Shown: one piece after another, positions 8,466 through 17,220 of the stretch
Layout: the number at the start of each line of letters is the position of its first letter
How positions within the stretch are numbered: position 1 is the first letter of the stretch
Source of the DNA: Streptomyces sp. Y2F8-2
Lineage (GTDB): Bacteria; Actinomycetota; Actinomycetes; Streptomycetales; Streptomycetaceae
NCBI RefSeq assembly: GCF_014905555.1
Contig: NZ_BNGS01000005.1
Span: forward strand, 496,001-560,000
Reading direction: 5' to 3'
Length of the DNA stretch: 64,000 nucleotides
Made by a program: the position numbers and the translations under genes
Notes under the pieces: generated by a model
Database searches by the model: none
Seen by the model: only the letters and a program-made list of their open reading frames with translations
What the model was told of the DNA's origin: nothing

Positions 8466-11400
8466 TCAGCCCCTCCGCAGACGGAGCGTCAGGATCTGGA
8501 AGGGCCGCAGAGCGACGGGGACACCGCCGTCGACGACCTCCGCGTCCTCCAGCGGGCGCTCCAGCAGGTCCGTCACCTGGGCGCCGGCGAGCGGGAAGCC
8601 CGTGCGGAGCACGCCCTCGGCGCGGCCGCCCCGGGACTCGTAGAGCCGTACGACGACGTCACCGGACTCGTCGTCGGCGAGCTTCACCGCCTCCACGGTC
8701 ACGCCCCCGCCGTCCACGGAGACGACCGGCTCCGGCGCGCCCGCCGCCTCGGCCACCCGGAGGGGGAGGTTGAGGGCGTAGCCCTCGGCGATCGCGTCAT
8801 CGATGGTCGCGCCCGGGAGGAGGGAGTACGTGAAGCGGTGGCGGCCCTGGTCGGCGCCCGGGTCCGGGACGCGCGGGGCGCGGACCAGGCTCAGGCGGAC
8901 CGTGGTGGTCGTACCTCCCCCAGCCTCCGGCCGGGGGGACCCCCAACTCGCTTCGCTCGCCTCGCGGACCGTGCGGGAGACGTCGTGGCCGTAGGTCGAG
9001 TCGTTGATGACCGCGACGCCGTAGCCGGGCTCGGCGATGTGCACCCAGCGGTGGCCGGAGACCTCGAAACGGGCCGCCTCCCAGCTGGTGTTGGTGTGGG
9101 TGGGCCGCTGGATGTGCCCGAACTGGATCTCCGCGGAGGAGTGCGGGGCGCGGATGTCGACCGGGAAGCCCGCCTTGAGGAACTTCTCCGCCTCGTGCCA
9201 GTCGATGTCCGTCTCGAAGTCGATACGGGGGCTGCCGGCGCGGAGCGTGATCGTCTGCGTGATCTTCGACCCCTTGCCGAAGCTCCGCTCCACCCGGATC
9301 GCGCCGAGCAGCGGGTCCTCCTCGACGACCGTCACGGAATCGGCGTCCAGCAGATCCGTGTAGCGGTTCTTGTAGTGCTTGTCTACGTCCCAGGCGTCCC
9401 AGTAGTTCGGGAGGTCGGTGTGCAGGCGCAGCAGATTGCCCTTGTCCGCGAGGACCTCACGGCCACCGGCCCGCAGGTCGCGTACGGAGGCCAGCGTGCC
9501 GTCCTCCGCGACCTCGACGCGCACGAGTCCGTTGTCGAGCACGCGACCGCTGACCGTGACCGGCTGCGGCGGGTCGGCTACCGCGACGGGCGCGCTTCCG
9601 TTCGCCGGCACCTCGGCGTAGACCGGGACGCCCGTGGCCGTGCGGACGACCTCGGCGCGGTCGAAGGGGCTGGTGTTGAAGACACGGGTGCCGCCGGCGC
9701 CCAGCGCGGCCACCGCCTGCGCCGTCAGCTCCTCCAGCTCCTGGGCGACGCGGGCGTACTCGGCCTCGGCCTCGCGGTGCACCCAGGCGATCGACGAGCC
9801 CGGCAGGATGTCGTGGAACTGGTGCAGCAGGACCGTCTTCCACAGCCGGTCCAGCTTCGCGTACGGGTACGCGTAGCCCGGCGCGTGCAGCGCGGCCGTC
9901 GTCGCCCACAGCTCCGCCTCGCGCAGCCGGTGTTCGCTGCGCCGGTTGCCCTGCTTGGTGCGGGCCTGGGAGGTGTAGGTGGCCCGGTGCAGCTCCAGGT
10001 ACAGCTCGCCCACCCACACCGGGGCGTCCGGGTACTCCTCGCGGGCCTTGGCGAAGAACGCGTCGGGGTGTTCGACCTCGACCCTGGCGGAGCCCTCCAG
10101 GTTCTTCAGCCGCCGCGCCCGTTCCATGATCTCGCGGGTGGGGCCGCCACCGCCGTCGCCCCAGCCGAAGGGGGCCAGCGAACGCGTCGCGCCGCCCTTC
10201 TCCTGGTAGTTGCGCACCGCCCGGGCCATCTCCTCGCCGCTGAAGCGGGCGTTGTAGGTGTCGACCGGCGGGAAGTGGGTGAAGATGCGGGTGCCGTCGA
10301 TGCCCTCCCACCAGAAGGTGTGGTGGGGGAACTTGTTGGTCTGGTTCCACGAGATCTTCTGGGTGAGGAACCACTCGTTGCCTGCGAGCTTGGCGAGCTG
10401 CGGGTAGGCCGCGGTGTAGCCGAAGGAGTCGGGCAGCCACACGCCCTTGGTCTCGATGCCGAAGTGCTCGATGAAGAACCGCTTGCCGTGGATGAGCTGG
10501 CGGGCGATGGCCTCGCCGCCGGGCAGGTTGCCGTCGGCCTCCACCCACATGCCGCCGACCGGGGCCCACTGGCCCTTCTTCACCGACTCCTGGATACGGG
10601 CCCACACGTGCGGGTAGTTGTCGCGCACCCACTCGTACTGCTGGGCCTGGGAGCAGGCGAAGACGAACTCCTCGTACTCGTCGGCCAGGGACGTGACGTT
10701 CGAGAAGGTGCGGGAGGTCTTGCGCTTGGTCTCGCGGATCGGCCACAGCCAGGCGGAGTCGATGTGCGCGTGGCCGACGCCGGAGACGATGTGCGCGCTG
10801 GCGTGCGCGGGCTTGGCGAGGACGGGCTTCAGCGCCTCGCGCACCGAGGCGGCCGAGCCGGAGATGTCGTCGAGGTCGAGCAGGTCCATCGCCCGGTCGA
10901 GGGCGTGCATGATCTCGTGACGGCGCGGGTCGTGCTCGCCGAGCTCCAGCATCAGCTCGCGCAGCACCTGGATGTCGAGGTCGAGGTGCCACACGTCCTC
11001 GTCCAGGATGGCGATGTCGGCGCGCCGGAAGGTGTAGAGCGGCTTGTCCCCGGCTGTGAGCACGTCGCCGAGCGGGGTGGGGGCCGCGAAGTCGTTCGCG
11101 AGGATGTCCGGGTTGGAGGCGGCCTCGACCAGGTAGTGGATCTCCTCGCCGCCGACGGCCGGGTGGGCGATCGGGACGTACTGGTTGAGCGGGTTGACGG
11201 CCTTCAGCGGCCGGCCGTCGGTCAGGTGCACCAGGGCCTCGGCCTGATTGCCGGGCCAGTCGCCCACGAAGCCGAGGTCGATGACGGCCTCGACGCGTCG
11301 GCCGGCCCACTCCGAGGGCACCTGCCCGCGCATGCGGAACCAGGTGGTGCCCCACGGCGGACCCCACGGAGTGCCCATCGCGAAGGGCGCGTACGGCGCG

Positions 11401-11549
11401 GCGGCGGCCTCGGCGAACGGGACCGGCTCCCCCGGGGCCTGCCAGGCCTCCACCTCGAAGGGAACCGTGGCGGCGTAGATCGCGGTCTTGATGCGCTGGT
11501 CGTGGAGGCGCTGGACGCGCTCCTCGATCCGGCGGCGTTCGTCGTGCAT
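8466..11549 (-). CDS. Alpha-mannosidase, GH38
   Basis: A 1027-residue class II alpha-mannosidase, a zinc-dependent retaining enzyme that removes alpha-linked mannose. GHAHIDSAWLWP carries the zinc ligands His262 and Asp264, and the nucleophile is Asp374 in WLPDSFGYTA. Around 250 N-terminal residues precede the catalytic barrel, and a long beta-sandwich C-terminus follows, as in bacterial and fungal vacuolar-type members. There is no export signal, so it acts inside the cell. It starts 57 bases after the GH4 gene and ends three bases before the fucosidase. A 48-base repeat also found in the phosphodiesterase-like gene at 18.1 kb lies in frame inside this gene (8914-8961), adding about 16 residues in a likely surface loop of the C-terminal domain. 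Confidence 0.92.
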   Translation of the reverse strand: MHDERRRIEERVQRLHDQRIKTAIYAATVPFEVEAWQAPGEPVPFAEAAAAPYAPFAMGTPWGPPWGTTWFRMRGQVPSEWAGRRVEAVIDLGFVGDWPGNQAEALVHLTDGRPLKAVNPLNQYVPIAHPAVGGEEIHYLVEAASNPDILANDFAAPTPLGDVLTAGDKPLYTFRRADIAILDEDVWHLDLDIQVLRELMLELGEHDPRRHEIMHALDRAMDLLDLDDISGSAASVREALKPVLAKPAHASAHIVSGVGHAHIDSAWLWPIRETKRKTSRTFSNVTSLADEYEEFVFACSQAQQYEWVRDNYPHVWARIQESVKKGQWAPVGGMWVEADGNLPGGEAIARQLIHGKRFFIEHFGIETKGVWLPDSFGYTAAYPQLAKLAGNEWFLTQKISWNQTNKFPHHTFWWEGIDGTRIFTHFPPVDTYNARFSGEEMARAVRNYQEKGGATRSLAPFGWGDGGGGPTREIMERARRLKNLEGSARVEVEHPDAFFAKAREEYPDAPVWVGELYLELHRATYTSQARTKQGNRRSEHRLREAELWATTAALHAPGYAYPYAKLDRLWKTVLLHQFHDILPGSSIAWVHREAEAEYARVAQELEELTAQAVAALGAGGTRVFNTSPFDRAEVVRTATGVPVYAEVPANGSAPVAVADPPQPVTVSGRVLDNGLVRVEVAEDGTLASVRDLRAGGREVLADKGNLLRLHTDLPNYWDAWDVDKHYKNRYTDLLDADSVTVVEEDPLLGAIRVERSFGKGSKITQTITLRAGSPRIDFETDIDWHEAEKFLKAGFPVDIRAPHSSAEIQFGHIQRPTHTNTSWEAARFEVSGHRWVHIAEPGYGVAVINDSTYGHDVSRTVREASEASWGSPRPEAGGGTTTTVRLSLVRAPRVPDPGADQGRHRFTYSLLPGATIDDAIAEGYALNLPLRVAEAAGAPEPVVSVDGGGVTVEAVKLADDESGDVVVRLYESRGGRAEGVLRTGFPLAGAQVTDLLERPLEDAEVVDGGVPVALRPFQILTLRLRRG
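8914..8961. repeat. Short palindromic interspersed repeat, copy A (inside GH38)
   Basis: A 48-base sequence matching 18200-18247 at 41 of 48 positions. It contains the palindromic core CCTCCGGCCGG flanked by C-runs and G-runs, then a tail rich in CTCGCT. It lies in frame within the mannosidase gene, in the opposite orientation relative to transcription from copy B. It looks like a small mobile palindromic unit of the REP/MITE kind common in Streptomyces. Confidence 0.7.
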
Positions 11550-11584
11550 TCGGTGTCTCCAGGGAGAGCGGGAGGCGAGAGGGG

Positions 11585-11596
11585 GAAAGCGCTTAC
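11585..11596. promoter_or_regulatory. Possible LacI-type operator between GH4 and GH38
   Basis: GAAAGCGCTTAC with the perfect palindrome AAGCGCTT at 11587-11594, in the 57-base gap just upstream of the mannosidase. A central GCGC with flanking A/T is typical of LacI-family operators. It may allow separate control of the two distal glycosidase genes. No LacI gene is present in the window. Confidence 0.4.
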
Positions 11597-11606
11597 TGAG
11601 AGGTGT

Positions 11607-12944
11607 TCACCTAAGGTACGCCAGCCCGGGGTGGACCGCCGTGTAGCCCTCGACCAGCCTGCGGGCCACGTTCACGGAGTCGACCAACGGATGCAGGGCG
11701 AACGCCTTCACGGCCGTCGCGCGGTCGCCGGAGTCGGCGGCGGCGAGCACCTCGCGCTCCACCGCCTTGACCGCGCAGACCAGTCCGGTGGCGTGGCCCG
11801 GCAGCGGGTCGACCGCGACCGGGTGCGCACCGTTCGCGTCGACCAGGCAGGGGACCTCGATCACGGCCTCGGTGTCGAGGACGGACAGGGTGTCGCGGTT
11901 GCGGACGTTGAGGATCAGGGTCGTGCGCTCGTCCCGCGCGATGGCCCGCATCAGGGCGAGGGCGACCTTTTCGTAGCCGCCGGACAGGTCGTCGGCCTCG
12001 CGCTCGCCGGCGCCCGCGCTCTCGCGGTTCTCGGCCATGTAGGTCGCCTCCCGTTCGGCGCGGGTGCGTTCCCAGGCCTCAAGGGCGGAGGCGTCCGGCC
12101 GCGCGACCTGTTCGTAGAACTGCGCCTGCTGGTCGCGCAGGAAGGCGCCACGGGTCTTCTCGGCGTGCTGGTAGGCGCGGACGGCTTCACGGTTGAAGTA
12201 GTAGTAGTGCAGATACTCGTTGGGGATCGCGCCCAGCGACTGCAGCCACTCCGTCCCGAAGAGCTTGCCCTCCTCGAAGGAGCCGAGCAGGTCGGGGTCG
12301 GCGAGCAGGCGCGGGAGTTCGTCCCGGCCGGCGATGCGCAGGCCGCGGACCCAGCCGAGGTGGTTGAGCCCGACGTAGTCGATCCACGCCTCCTTCGGGT
12401 TCGCGCCGAGCACACGGGCGATACGGCGGCCGAGGCCGACGGGTGAGTCGCAGATGCCGATGACGCGGTCGCCGAGGTGGCGGGACATGGCCTCCGTGAC
12501 GAGGCCCGCCGGGTTGGTGAAGTTGATGACCCAGGCGTCGGGGGCGAGCCGGGCCACCCGCCGGGCGATGTCGACGGCGACCGGGACCGTGCGCAGCCCG
12601 TAGGCGATGCCCCCGGCGCCGACCGTCTCCTGGCCGAGGACGCCCTCCGCGAGGGCGACGCGCTCGTCGTTCGCCCTGCCCTCGAGGCCGCCGACGCGGA
12701 TCGCGGAGAAGACGAAGTCGGCGCCGCGCAGGGCCTCGTCGAGATCGGTCGTGGCGGTCACCTCGGGCGCGTCGGGCACCCCCGCGGCCTGCTCGGCCAG
12801 GACCCGGGTCACGGCCGAGAGCCGGCCCGCGTCCAGGTCGTGCAGCACGACCCGGGTGACGCGGCCCTCGGCGCGGTCCGTCAGGAGCGCCCCGTACACG
12901 AGCGGGACGCGGAAGCCGCCACCGCCCAGAATCGTCAGCTTCAC
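11607..12944 (-). CDS. GH4 NAD-dependent glycosidase (6-phospho-beta-glucosidase family)
   Basis: A 445-residue GH4 enzyme, a family that cleaves glycosides by an NAD- and metal-dependent redox mechanism. The N-terminal VKLTILGGGG is the nucleotide-binding fold. The metal ligands are the Cys in GICDSPVG and the His in YVGLNHLGW. GTG at 12944 is the start: it overlaps the DeoR stop as GTGA, has AAAGGTG upstream, and gives a protein that begins exactly at the Rossmann strand. Many GH4 members act on 6-phosphosugars delivered by a PTS, but here the transporter is ABC-type. Either the PfkB kinase phosphorylates the sugar first, or the enzyme belongs to a subgroup using unphosphorylated glycosides. 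Second gene of the minus-strand operon. Confidence 0.86.
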   Translation of the reverse strand: MKLTILGGGGFRVPLVYGALLTDRAEGRVTRVVLHDLDAGRLSAVTRVLAEQAAGVPDAPEVTATTDLDEALRGADFVFSAIRVGGLEGRANDERVALAEGVLGQETVGAGGIAYGLRTVPVAVDIARRVARLAPDAWVINFTNPAGLVTEAMSRHLGDRVIGICDSPVGLGRRIARVLGANPKEAWIDYVGLNHLGWVRGLRIAGRDELPRLLADPDLLGSFEEGKLFGTEWLQSLGAIPNEYLHYYYFNREAVRAYQHAEKTRGAFLRDQQAQFYEQVARPDASALEAWERTRAEREATYMAENRESAGAGEREADDLSGGYEKVALALMRAIARDERTTLILNVRNRDTLSVLDTEAVIEVPCLVDANGAHPVAVDPLPGHATGLVCAVKAVEREVLAAADSGDRATAVKAFALHPLVDSVNVARRLVEGYTAVHPGLAYLR

Positions 12945-13726
12945 GCTTGCACCTTTCCTGCCACGATCACCTCGACGCCCGCCTCGTCCAGCGAGGAGCG
13001 GGTCGCCGCGTTCACCGGCGCGTCCGACACCACCACGTCCAGGTCCTCGGGACCGCACACCTTCGCCATACCAGTGCCCGGGAACTTGGCCGAGTCGGCG
13101 AGCAGCACGACCTTGTCGCTCGCCTTGATCATGGCGCGCTTGACCGGCACCTCGACGACCGTCGTGTCCATCACCTGTCCGCCGGGCCGGACCCCGCTGG
13201 TGCCGAGGAAGAGCCAGTCCGCGTGGAGCTGGCGCAGGTTGTCCTCGGTGAGGAAGCCGACCAGCGAGCGGTACTCGCGGCGGACCATGCCGCCGAGCAG
13301 CACCAGCTCGATGCCCTCGTCGTCGGCGAGCTCCTCGTAGACGACGAGATTGCTGGTGATCACGGTGAGCCGGCGGCCGTGCAGCCGGCGGGCCAGGCGG
13401 TAGGCGGTGGTGCCGATGTCGAGCAGTACCGACTGCCCGTCCGTGATCATCTCGGCGGCGTGCGCGGCTATCGCGTCCTTCTCGGACACGCGCACCTCAG
13501 CGACCTCGGCGAAGGGCTGGTCGCCCTCCTCGACGACCGCGCCGCCGTGCACCCGCGTGAGCAGGCCGTCCTCCTCCAGCTTGACGAGGTCGCGCCGGAT
13601 GGTGGCCGGGCTCACGCCGAGCTGCTCGGAGAGGTCGGTCACTGACGCGGGCCCGCCGGAGCGCAGGACCCGCAGGATGAGTTGGTGTCGTCGTTCTGCC
13701 AGCACGCCGCGAACACTACTCGTCAT
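12941..13726 (-). CDS. DeoR-family transcriptional regulator
   Basis: A 261-residue DeoR/GlpR-type repressor. The N-terminal winged helix covers residues ~10-60 (LRSGGPASVTDLSEQLGVS, ATIRRDL recognition helix), and the C-terminal sugar-phosphate sensor domain contains LLDIGTTAYRLA and LLGGMVRREYRSLVGF. Family members usually respond to phosphorylated sugars, which suits the kinase gene next door. The ATG at 13726 is preferred; a TTG two codons earlier is possible, and no strong ribosome site distinguishes them. The gene leads the glycosidase operon, overlapping GH4 by four bases (GTGA), and is divergent from the kinase/ABC arm, so it probably represses both arms from the shared spacer. Confidence 0.88.
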   Translation of the reverse strand: MTSSVRGVLAERRHQLILRVLRSGGPASVTDLSEQLGVSPATIRRDLVKLEEDGLLTRVHGGAVVEEGDQPFAEVAEVRVSEKDAIAAHAAEMITDGQSVLLDIGTTAYRLARRLHGRRLTVITSNLVVYEELADDEGIELVLLGGMVRREYRSLVGFLTEDNLRQLHADWLFLGTSGVRPGGQVMDTTVVEVPVKRAMIKASDKVVLLADSAKFPGTGMAKVCGPEDLDVVVSDAPVNAATRSSLDEAGVEVIVAGKVQA

Positions 13727-13834
13727 CTTCAATCATTTCTATGCTCACTTCTGCTTGAGTATTGACCAATCTCGTCGATGAGCGCACGATTCCGTGCACC
13801 GAGTTTGAGCAGTTCTGACGAGAGGACCCACGCG
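13727..13834. promoter_or_regulatory. Divergent promoter region of the glycan locus
   Basis: A spacer of about 108 bases, unusually A/T-rich for this genome, between the DeoR and kinase start codons; it must hold promoters for both arms. The stretch 13729-13770 contains TCAAT (13729 onward) and ATTGA (13760 onward) as distant inverted pentamers, with GCTCA and TGAGT-like words between, but no clean operator. AGAGGA at 13821-13826 is the ribosome site that fixes the kinase start at 13835. Confidence 0.5.
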
Positions 13835-14887
13835 GTGGACGACGACCGGCCCGAGGTGCTGTTGACCGGGCTGCTCTTCTACGACCTCGTTCTCACGGGC
13901 CTGGGCAAAGCACCGACGCCGGGCGAGGAGATCTGGACGGCGGGCATGGGCTGCGGCCCGGGCGGCATCGCGAACCTCGCGGTGGCCGCCGCCCGTTTCG
14001 GCCTGCGGACCTCCCTGGCCACGGTCTTCGGCGACGACTTCTACGGCGCGTACTGCCGGGAGGTCATCGGCGACCAGGAACGCATCGACCTCTCGCTCTC
14101 CCGCACCGCGAACGGCTGGCCCACCCCCGTCACCGTCTCGCTCGCGCACGGTGACGACCGGGCCCTGGTCACGCACGGCCAGGAGCCCCCGTATTCGCAG
14201 GACGAGCTGATGGGTGAGGTGCCCGAGGCGCGCACCGCCCTGGTGCACCTGGAGGCCGAGCCCCGCGCCTGGCTCGCCAAGGCCGCCGCGAACGGCACCC
14301 AGATCTACGCCGACGTCGGCTGGGACCCCACCCAGCGGTGGTCCCGGGACCTGCTCGACCAGCTCTCCCTGTGTCACGCCTTCCTCCCCAACGAGACCGA
14401 GGCGATGGCCTACACCCGCACCGGCAGCGCGGTCGCGGCGCTCGGCACGCTCTCCGAGCTGGTGCCGGTCGTCGTGGTCACGCGGGGCGGCGACGGCGCC
14501 ATAGCCGTCGACCAGACCACGGGCGAGTACGCCGAGGCCCCCGCCCTCGACGTGGACGTACTGGACGCGACGGGCGCCGGCGACGTGTTCGGCGCGAGCT
14601 TCGTCGCCGCCTCGCTCGGCGGCTGGCCGCTCCAGGAACGGCTGCGGTTCGCCGTGCTCGCGGCCGGCCTGTCCGTACAGCACCACGGCGGGGCCCTCGC
14701 CGCCCCCGGCTGGTACGGCGCCGACCGCTGGTGGCGCTCCCTGACCGACCCCGGCCTCAAGCAGGCGTACGGCTTCCTGGCGGACCGCCTCCCGGCGGAC
14801 GTCGGCCCACCCGTACGCCGCGCCCCCGTCACCCCGCCGATCCCTCGCACGCCCGTCGGCCCACGGGCCTCCGCACGGCAGCACTGA
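13835..14887 (+). CDS. PfkB-family carbohydrate kinase
   Basis: A 350-residue ribokinase/PfkB-family sugar kinase. The substrate-binding glycine stretch is MGCGPGGIANLAVAAARFG. The anion-hole and catalytic signature is DATGAGDVFGASF, with catalytic Asp250. GTG 13835 is chosen over an in-frame ATG at 13778 because AGAGGA lies eight bases upstream and the shorter protein starts right before the first beta strand. The family includes fructokinases, ribokinases, 6-phosphofructo- and tagatose-type kinases; specificity is not readable. As first gene of the import arm, it could phosphorylate a monosaccharide freed by the glycosidases and so create the inducer seen by DeoR. The ~35 C-terminal residues are Pro/Arg-rich and outside the fold. 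Confidence 0.88.
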   Translation: MDDDRPEVLLTGLLFYDLVLTGLGKAPTPGEEIWTAGMGCGPGGIANLAVAAARFGLRTSLATVFGDDFYGAYCREVIGDQERIDLSLSRTANGWPTPVTVSLAHGDDRALVTHGQEPPYSQDELMGEVPEARTALVHLEAEPRAWLAKAAANGTQIYADVGWDPTQRWSRDLLDQLSLCHAFLPNETEAMAYTRTGSAVAALGTLSELVPVVVVTRGGDGAIAVDQTTGEYAEAPALDVDVLDATGAGDVFGASFVAASLGGWPLQERLRFAVLAAGLSVQHHGGALAAPGWYGADRWWRSLTDPGLKQAYGFLADRLPADVGPPVRRAPVTPPIPRTPVGPRASARQH

Positions 14888-14936
14888 CTCTCATCACGCC
14901 CCTCAGCACCACGTACAGGAACAACAGGAGTGACCC

Positions 14937-16211
14937 GTGGACCTTTCTCGTAGAGGCTTCCTCCAGGCCGCCGCGCTGACCGCGGCCGCGTCCGGCCTGA
15001 CCGTCGCATGCGGCGGCTCCGGATCGAGCGGTACCAAGAACGGCAAGGACCTCACCTTGTGGTACTGGGGCGGCGCACTCAGCGACAAGGTGGTCGCGGA
15101 GGCCAGGACGCACTTCAGCAGCCAGGTCAAGCTGACCGTCTCGTCCATCGGCGGCGACTTCAAGCAGAAGCTCACCACCACCCTCGCGGCGGGCACCTCC
15201 GTGCCGGACATCACCGGCATCAAGGGCGAGGACATGGCGTCCTTCCTGCCCAACGCCGGCCGCTTCCTCGACCTCAACGACCTGGGCTTCAAGAAGATCT
15301 CGTCCCAGTACCTGGACTGGAAGACCAAGCTCGCCCAGACCACCGACGGCAAGCAGATCGGCTTCCCGATCGACATCGGTCCCACCGCGCTCTTCTACCG
15401 CGCGGACCTGTTCGCCAAGGCCGGGCTGCCCACCGACCCCGACAAGGTCGCCGCCCAGGCCAGGACGTGGGAGGACTACTTCGCGCTCGGCACCGAGCTG
15501 AAGAAGAAGGTCCCCGGCACCTACCTGGTCAACAACATCAGCTCGGTGTTCACCATGACCGTCGGCCAGGGCACCCAGCGGTTCATCGACAAGAACAACC
15601 ACTTCATCGGCGACCAGGACCACATCCGCACCGCGTGGACCACGGCGGTGCGCCCCTGCACCCTCGGCCTCGACGCCAAGATCAACGACAACACCTGGAA
15701 CGCCGCCATCGGCAAGAGCCTGACCACCGAACTCGGCGCGGCCTGGCACGCGCTGGACATCGAGCAGGCCGCCCCGGGCACCAAGGGCAAGTGGCGGGTG
15801 TGCGCCATGCCCGGTGGACCGGCCAACCAGGGCGGCTCCTACCTGGCCCTGCCCAAGCAGTGCCGCAACCCCGAAGAGGCGTTCAAGATCATCAGCTGGA
15901 TCCTCAGCCCGGCCAACGACGCCCGCGGCTTCACCGACGCCGCCATCTTCCCCGCTGCCCCGGCCGCGTACGCCATGCCGGCCATGACGGGCCCCGACGC
16001 CTTCTTCGGCGGGCAGAAGATCATCGAGGTCTTCGGCCCGGCCGCCAAGGCCATACCGGACAGCTACGAGGCGCCCGCCGACGCCGCCGTCATGGCCCCC
16101 TACATGACGGAACTGACCAACATCGAGGCCAAGGGCAAGAAGCCCGACGACGCCTGGAAGGACGCGGTCAGCCAGGCCAAGCAGATCGCCCGGCGACAGG
16201 GGGTGAACTGA
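14937..16211 (+). CDS. Sugar ABC transporter solute-binding lipoprotein
   Basis: A 424-residue extracellular sugar-binding protein (family 1, MalE-like). Its N-terminus is SRRGFLQ followed by a hydrophobic stretch and the lipobox LTVAC, giving lipidated Cys25; the twin arginines suggest Tat export. TLWYWGG, VPDITGIKGEDM and FPIDIGPTALFYRADLFAKAG are typical of the family. The GTG at 14937 has CAGGAG six bases upstream. It is followed one base after its stop by the first permease. It should capture an oligosaccharide, probably the one cleaved by the mannosidase, fucosidase and galactosidase of this locus. Confidence 0.93.
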   Translation: MDLSRRGFLQAAALTAAASGLTVACGGSGSSGTKNGKDLTLWYWGGALSDKVVAEARTHFSSQVKLTVSSIGGDFKQKLTTTLAAGTSVPDITGIKGEDMASFLPNAGRFLDLNDLGFKKISSQYLDWKTKLAQTTDGKQIGFPIDIGPTALFYRADLFAKAGLPTDPDKVAAQARTWEDYFALGTELKKKVPGTYLVNNISSVFTMTVGQGTQRFIDKNNHFIGDQDHIRTAWTTAVRPCTLGLDAKINDNTWNAAIGKSLTTELGAAWHALDIEQAAPGTKGKWRVCAMPGGPANQGGSYLALPKQCRNPEEAFKIISWILSPANDARGFTDAAIFPAAPAAYAMPAMTGPDAFFGGQKIIEVFGPAAKAIPDSYEAPADAAVMAPYMTELTNIEAKGKKPDDAWKDAVSQAKQIARRQGVN

Positions 16212-16212
16212 G

Positions 16213-17220
16213 GTGGCGTCACCTCCGGTCACCGGCCCCGCCACGGTGCGCGAGCACCGTGGCGGGCCGGGCCCGGCCCGGTTCCGCCCGCGGCGCGCCA
16301 CGCCCGCGGGCACCGCTCGGCCCAGGCGGGGTGGGCTGTTGTCGTACTGGCGGCAGTACCTGGCGATCTCGCCCTTCTACCTGATCTTCATCGCCTTCTC
16401 CTTCTTCCCCGTCTTCTACTCGCTGTATCTGGCCTTCCAGCGCTGGGACGGCATGGGCACCATGCAGTTCGTGGGCCTGCAGCAGTTCCGGTTCCTCTGG
16501 TCGGACCCGGTCTTCTGGCTGTCGATCCGCAACACCCTGGTGATCTGGGTCCTGTCCACCGTTCCCACGCTCTTCGGCGCCCTGGTGCTGGCGACGCTGC
16601 TGCACTCGGTGCGCCGCTTCAAGGGCTTCTACCGCATCGCCCTGTACGTCCCGAACGTCACCTCGATCGTCGCGGTGGCGATCTTCTTCGGCGCGGTGTT
16701 CAGCAACAACTTCGGTCTGGTCAACGCGATCCTGGGCACGGTCGGCATCTCGCCCGTCCCGTGGCTGAGCAACCCGTGGCTGATCAAACTGGTCATTGCG
16801 CTGCTGATGACCTGGATGTGGACCGGCTACAACATGATCATATATCTGGCCGGTCTCCAGGCGATCCCGACGTCGATCTACGAGGCCGCGAAGATGGACG
16901 GCGCCGGGCCCGTCCGCACCTTCTTCCAGATCACCATCCCGATCATGCGGCCCATCATCCTGTTCACCGTCATCATCTCGACCATCAACGGCCTGCAGAG
17001 CTTCAGCGAACCCCAGGTCCTGTTCGCCAACAACGCCGCCAACGCGAACCTCGGCGGCCCGGGCCAGGCCGGTCTGACCACGTTGCTGTACTTCTACCAG
17101 TCGGCCTTCCTGAACAACGACTACGGCTACGGCGCGGCCATCGTGTGGGCCTTCTTCGTACTGATCCTCGTGCTGGTCGCCGTCAACTGGCGCATCACCC
17201 GAGGAGGGAGGAAGTCATGA
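16213..17220 (+). CDS. Sugar ABC transporter permease (MalF type)
   Basis: A 335-residue inner-membrane permease with six predicted transmembrane segments starting around residue 55 (FYLIFIAFSFFPVFYSLYLA). The EAA loop that docks the ATPase is present as EAAKMDGAGPVRTFFQITIP. The first ~45 residues are an Arg/Pro-rich cytoplasmic extension. GTG at 16213 begins one base after the binding-protein stop, and the 3' end overlaps the next permease by four bases (ATGA). No ATPase gene is in the operon; Streptomyces sugar importers commonly share the multipurpose ATPase MsiK encoded elsewhere. Confidence 0.93.
   Translation: MASPPVTGPATVREHRGGPGPARFRPRRATPAGTARPRRGGLLSYWRQYLAISPFYLIFIAFSFFPVFYSLYLAFQRWDGMGTMQFVGLQQFRFLWSDPVFWLSIRNTLVIWVLSTVPTLFGALVLATLLHSVRRFKGFYRIALYVPNVTSIVAVAIFFGAVFSNNFGLVNAILGTVGISPVPWLSNPWLIKLVIALLMTWMWTGYNMIIYLAGLQAIPTSIYEAAKMDGAGPVRTFFQITIPIMRPIILFTVIISTINGLQSFSEPQVLFANNAANANLGGPGQAGLTTLLYFYQSAFLNNDYGYGAAIVWAFFVLILVLVAVNWRITRGGRKS

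Noticed and set aside
7698..12446. A 1582-codon plus-strand open frame
   Set aside because: It lies antisense to the fucosidase, mannosidase and GH4 genes; its residues are rich in Val, Arg and Gly without any family match, the usual mirror of G/C-biased codons.
13729..13764. A DeoR operator between the two arms of the glycan locus
   Set aside because: Only short, widely spaced inverted pentamers are visible; not strong enough to name as an operator.
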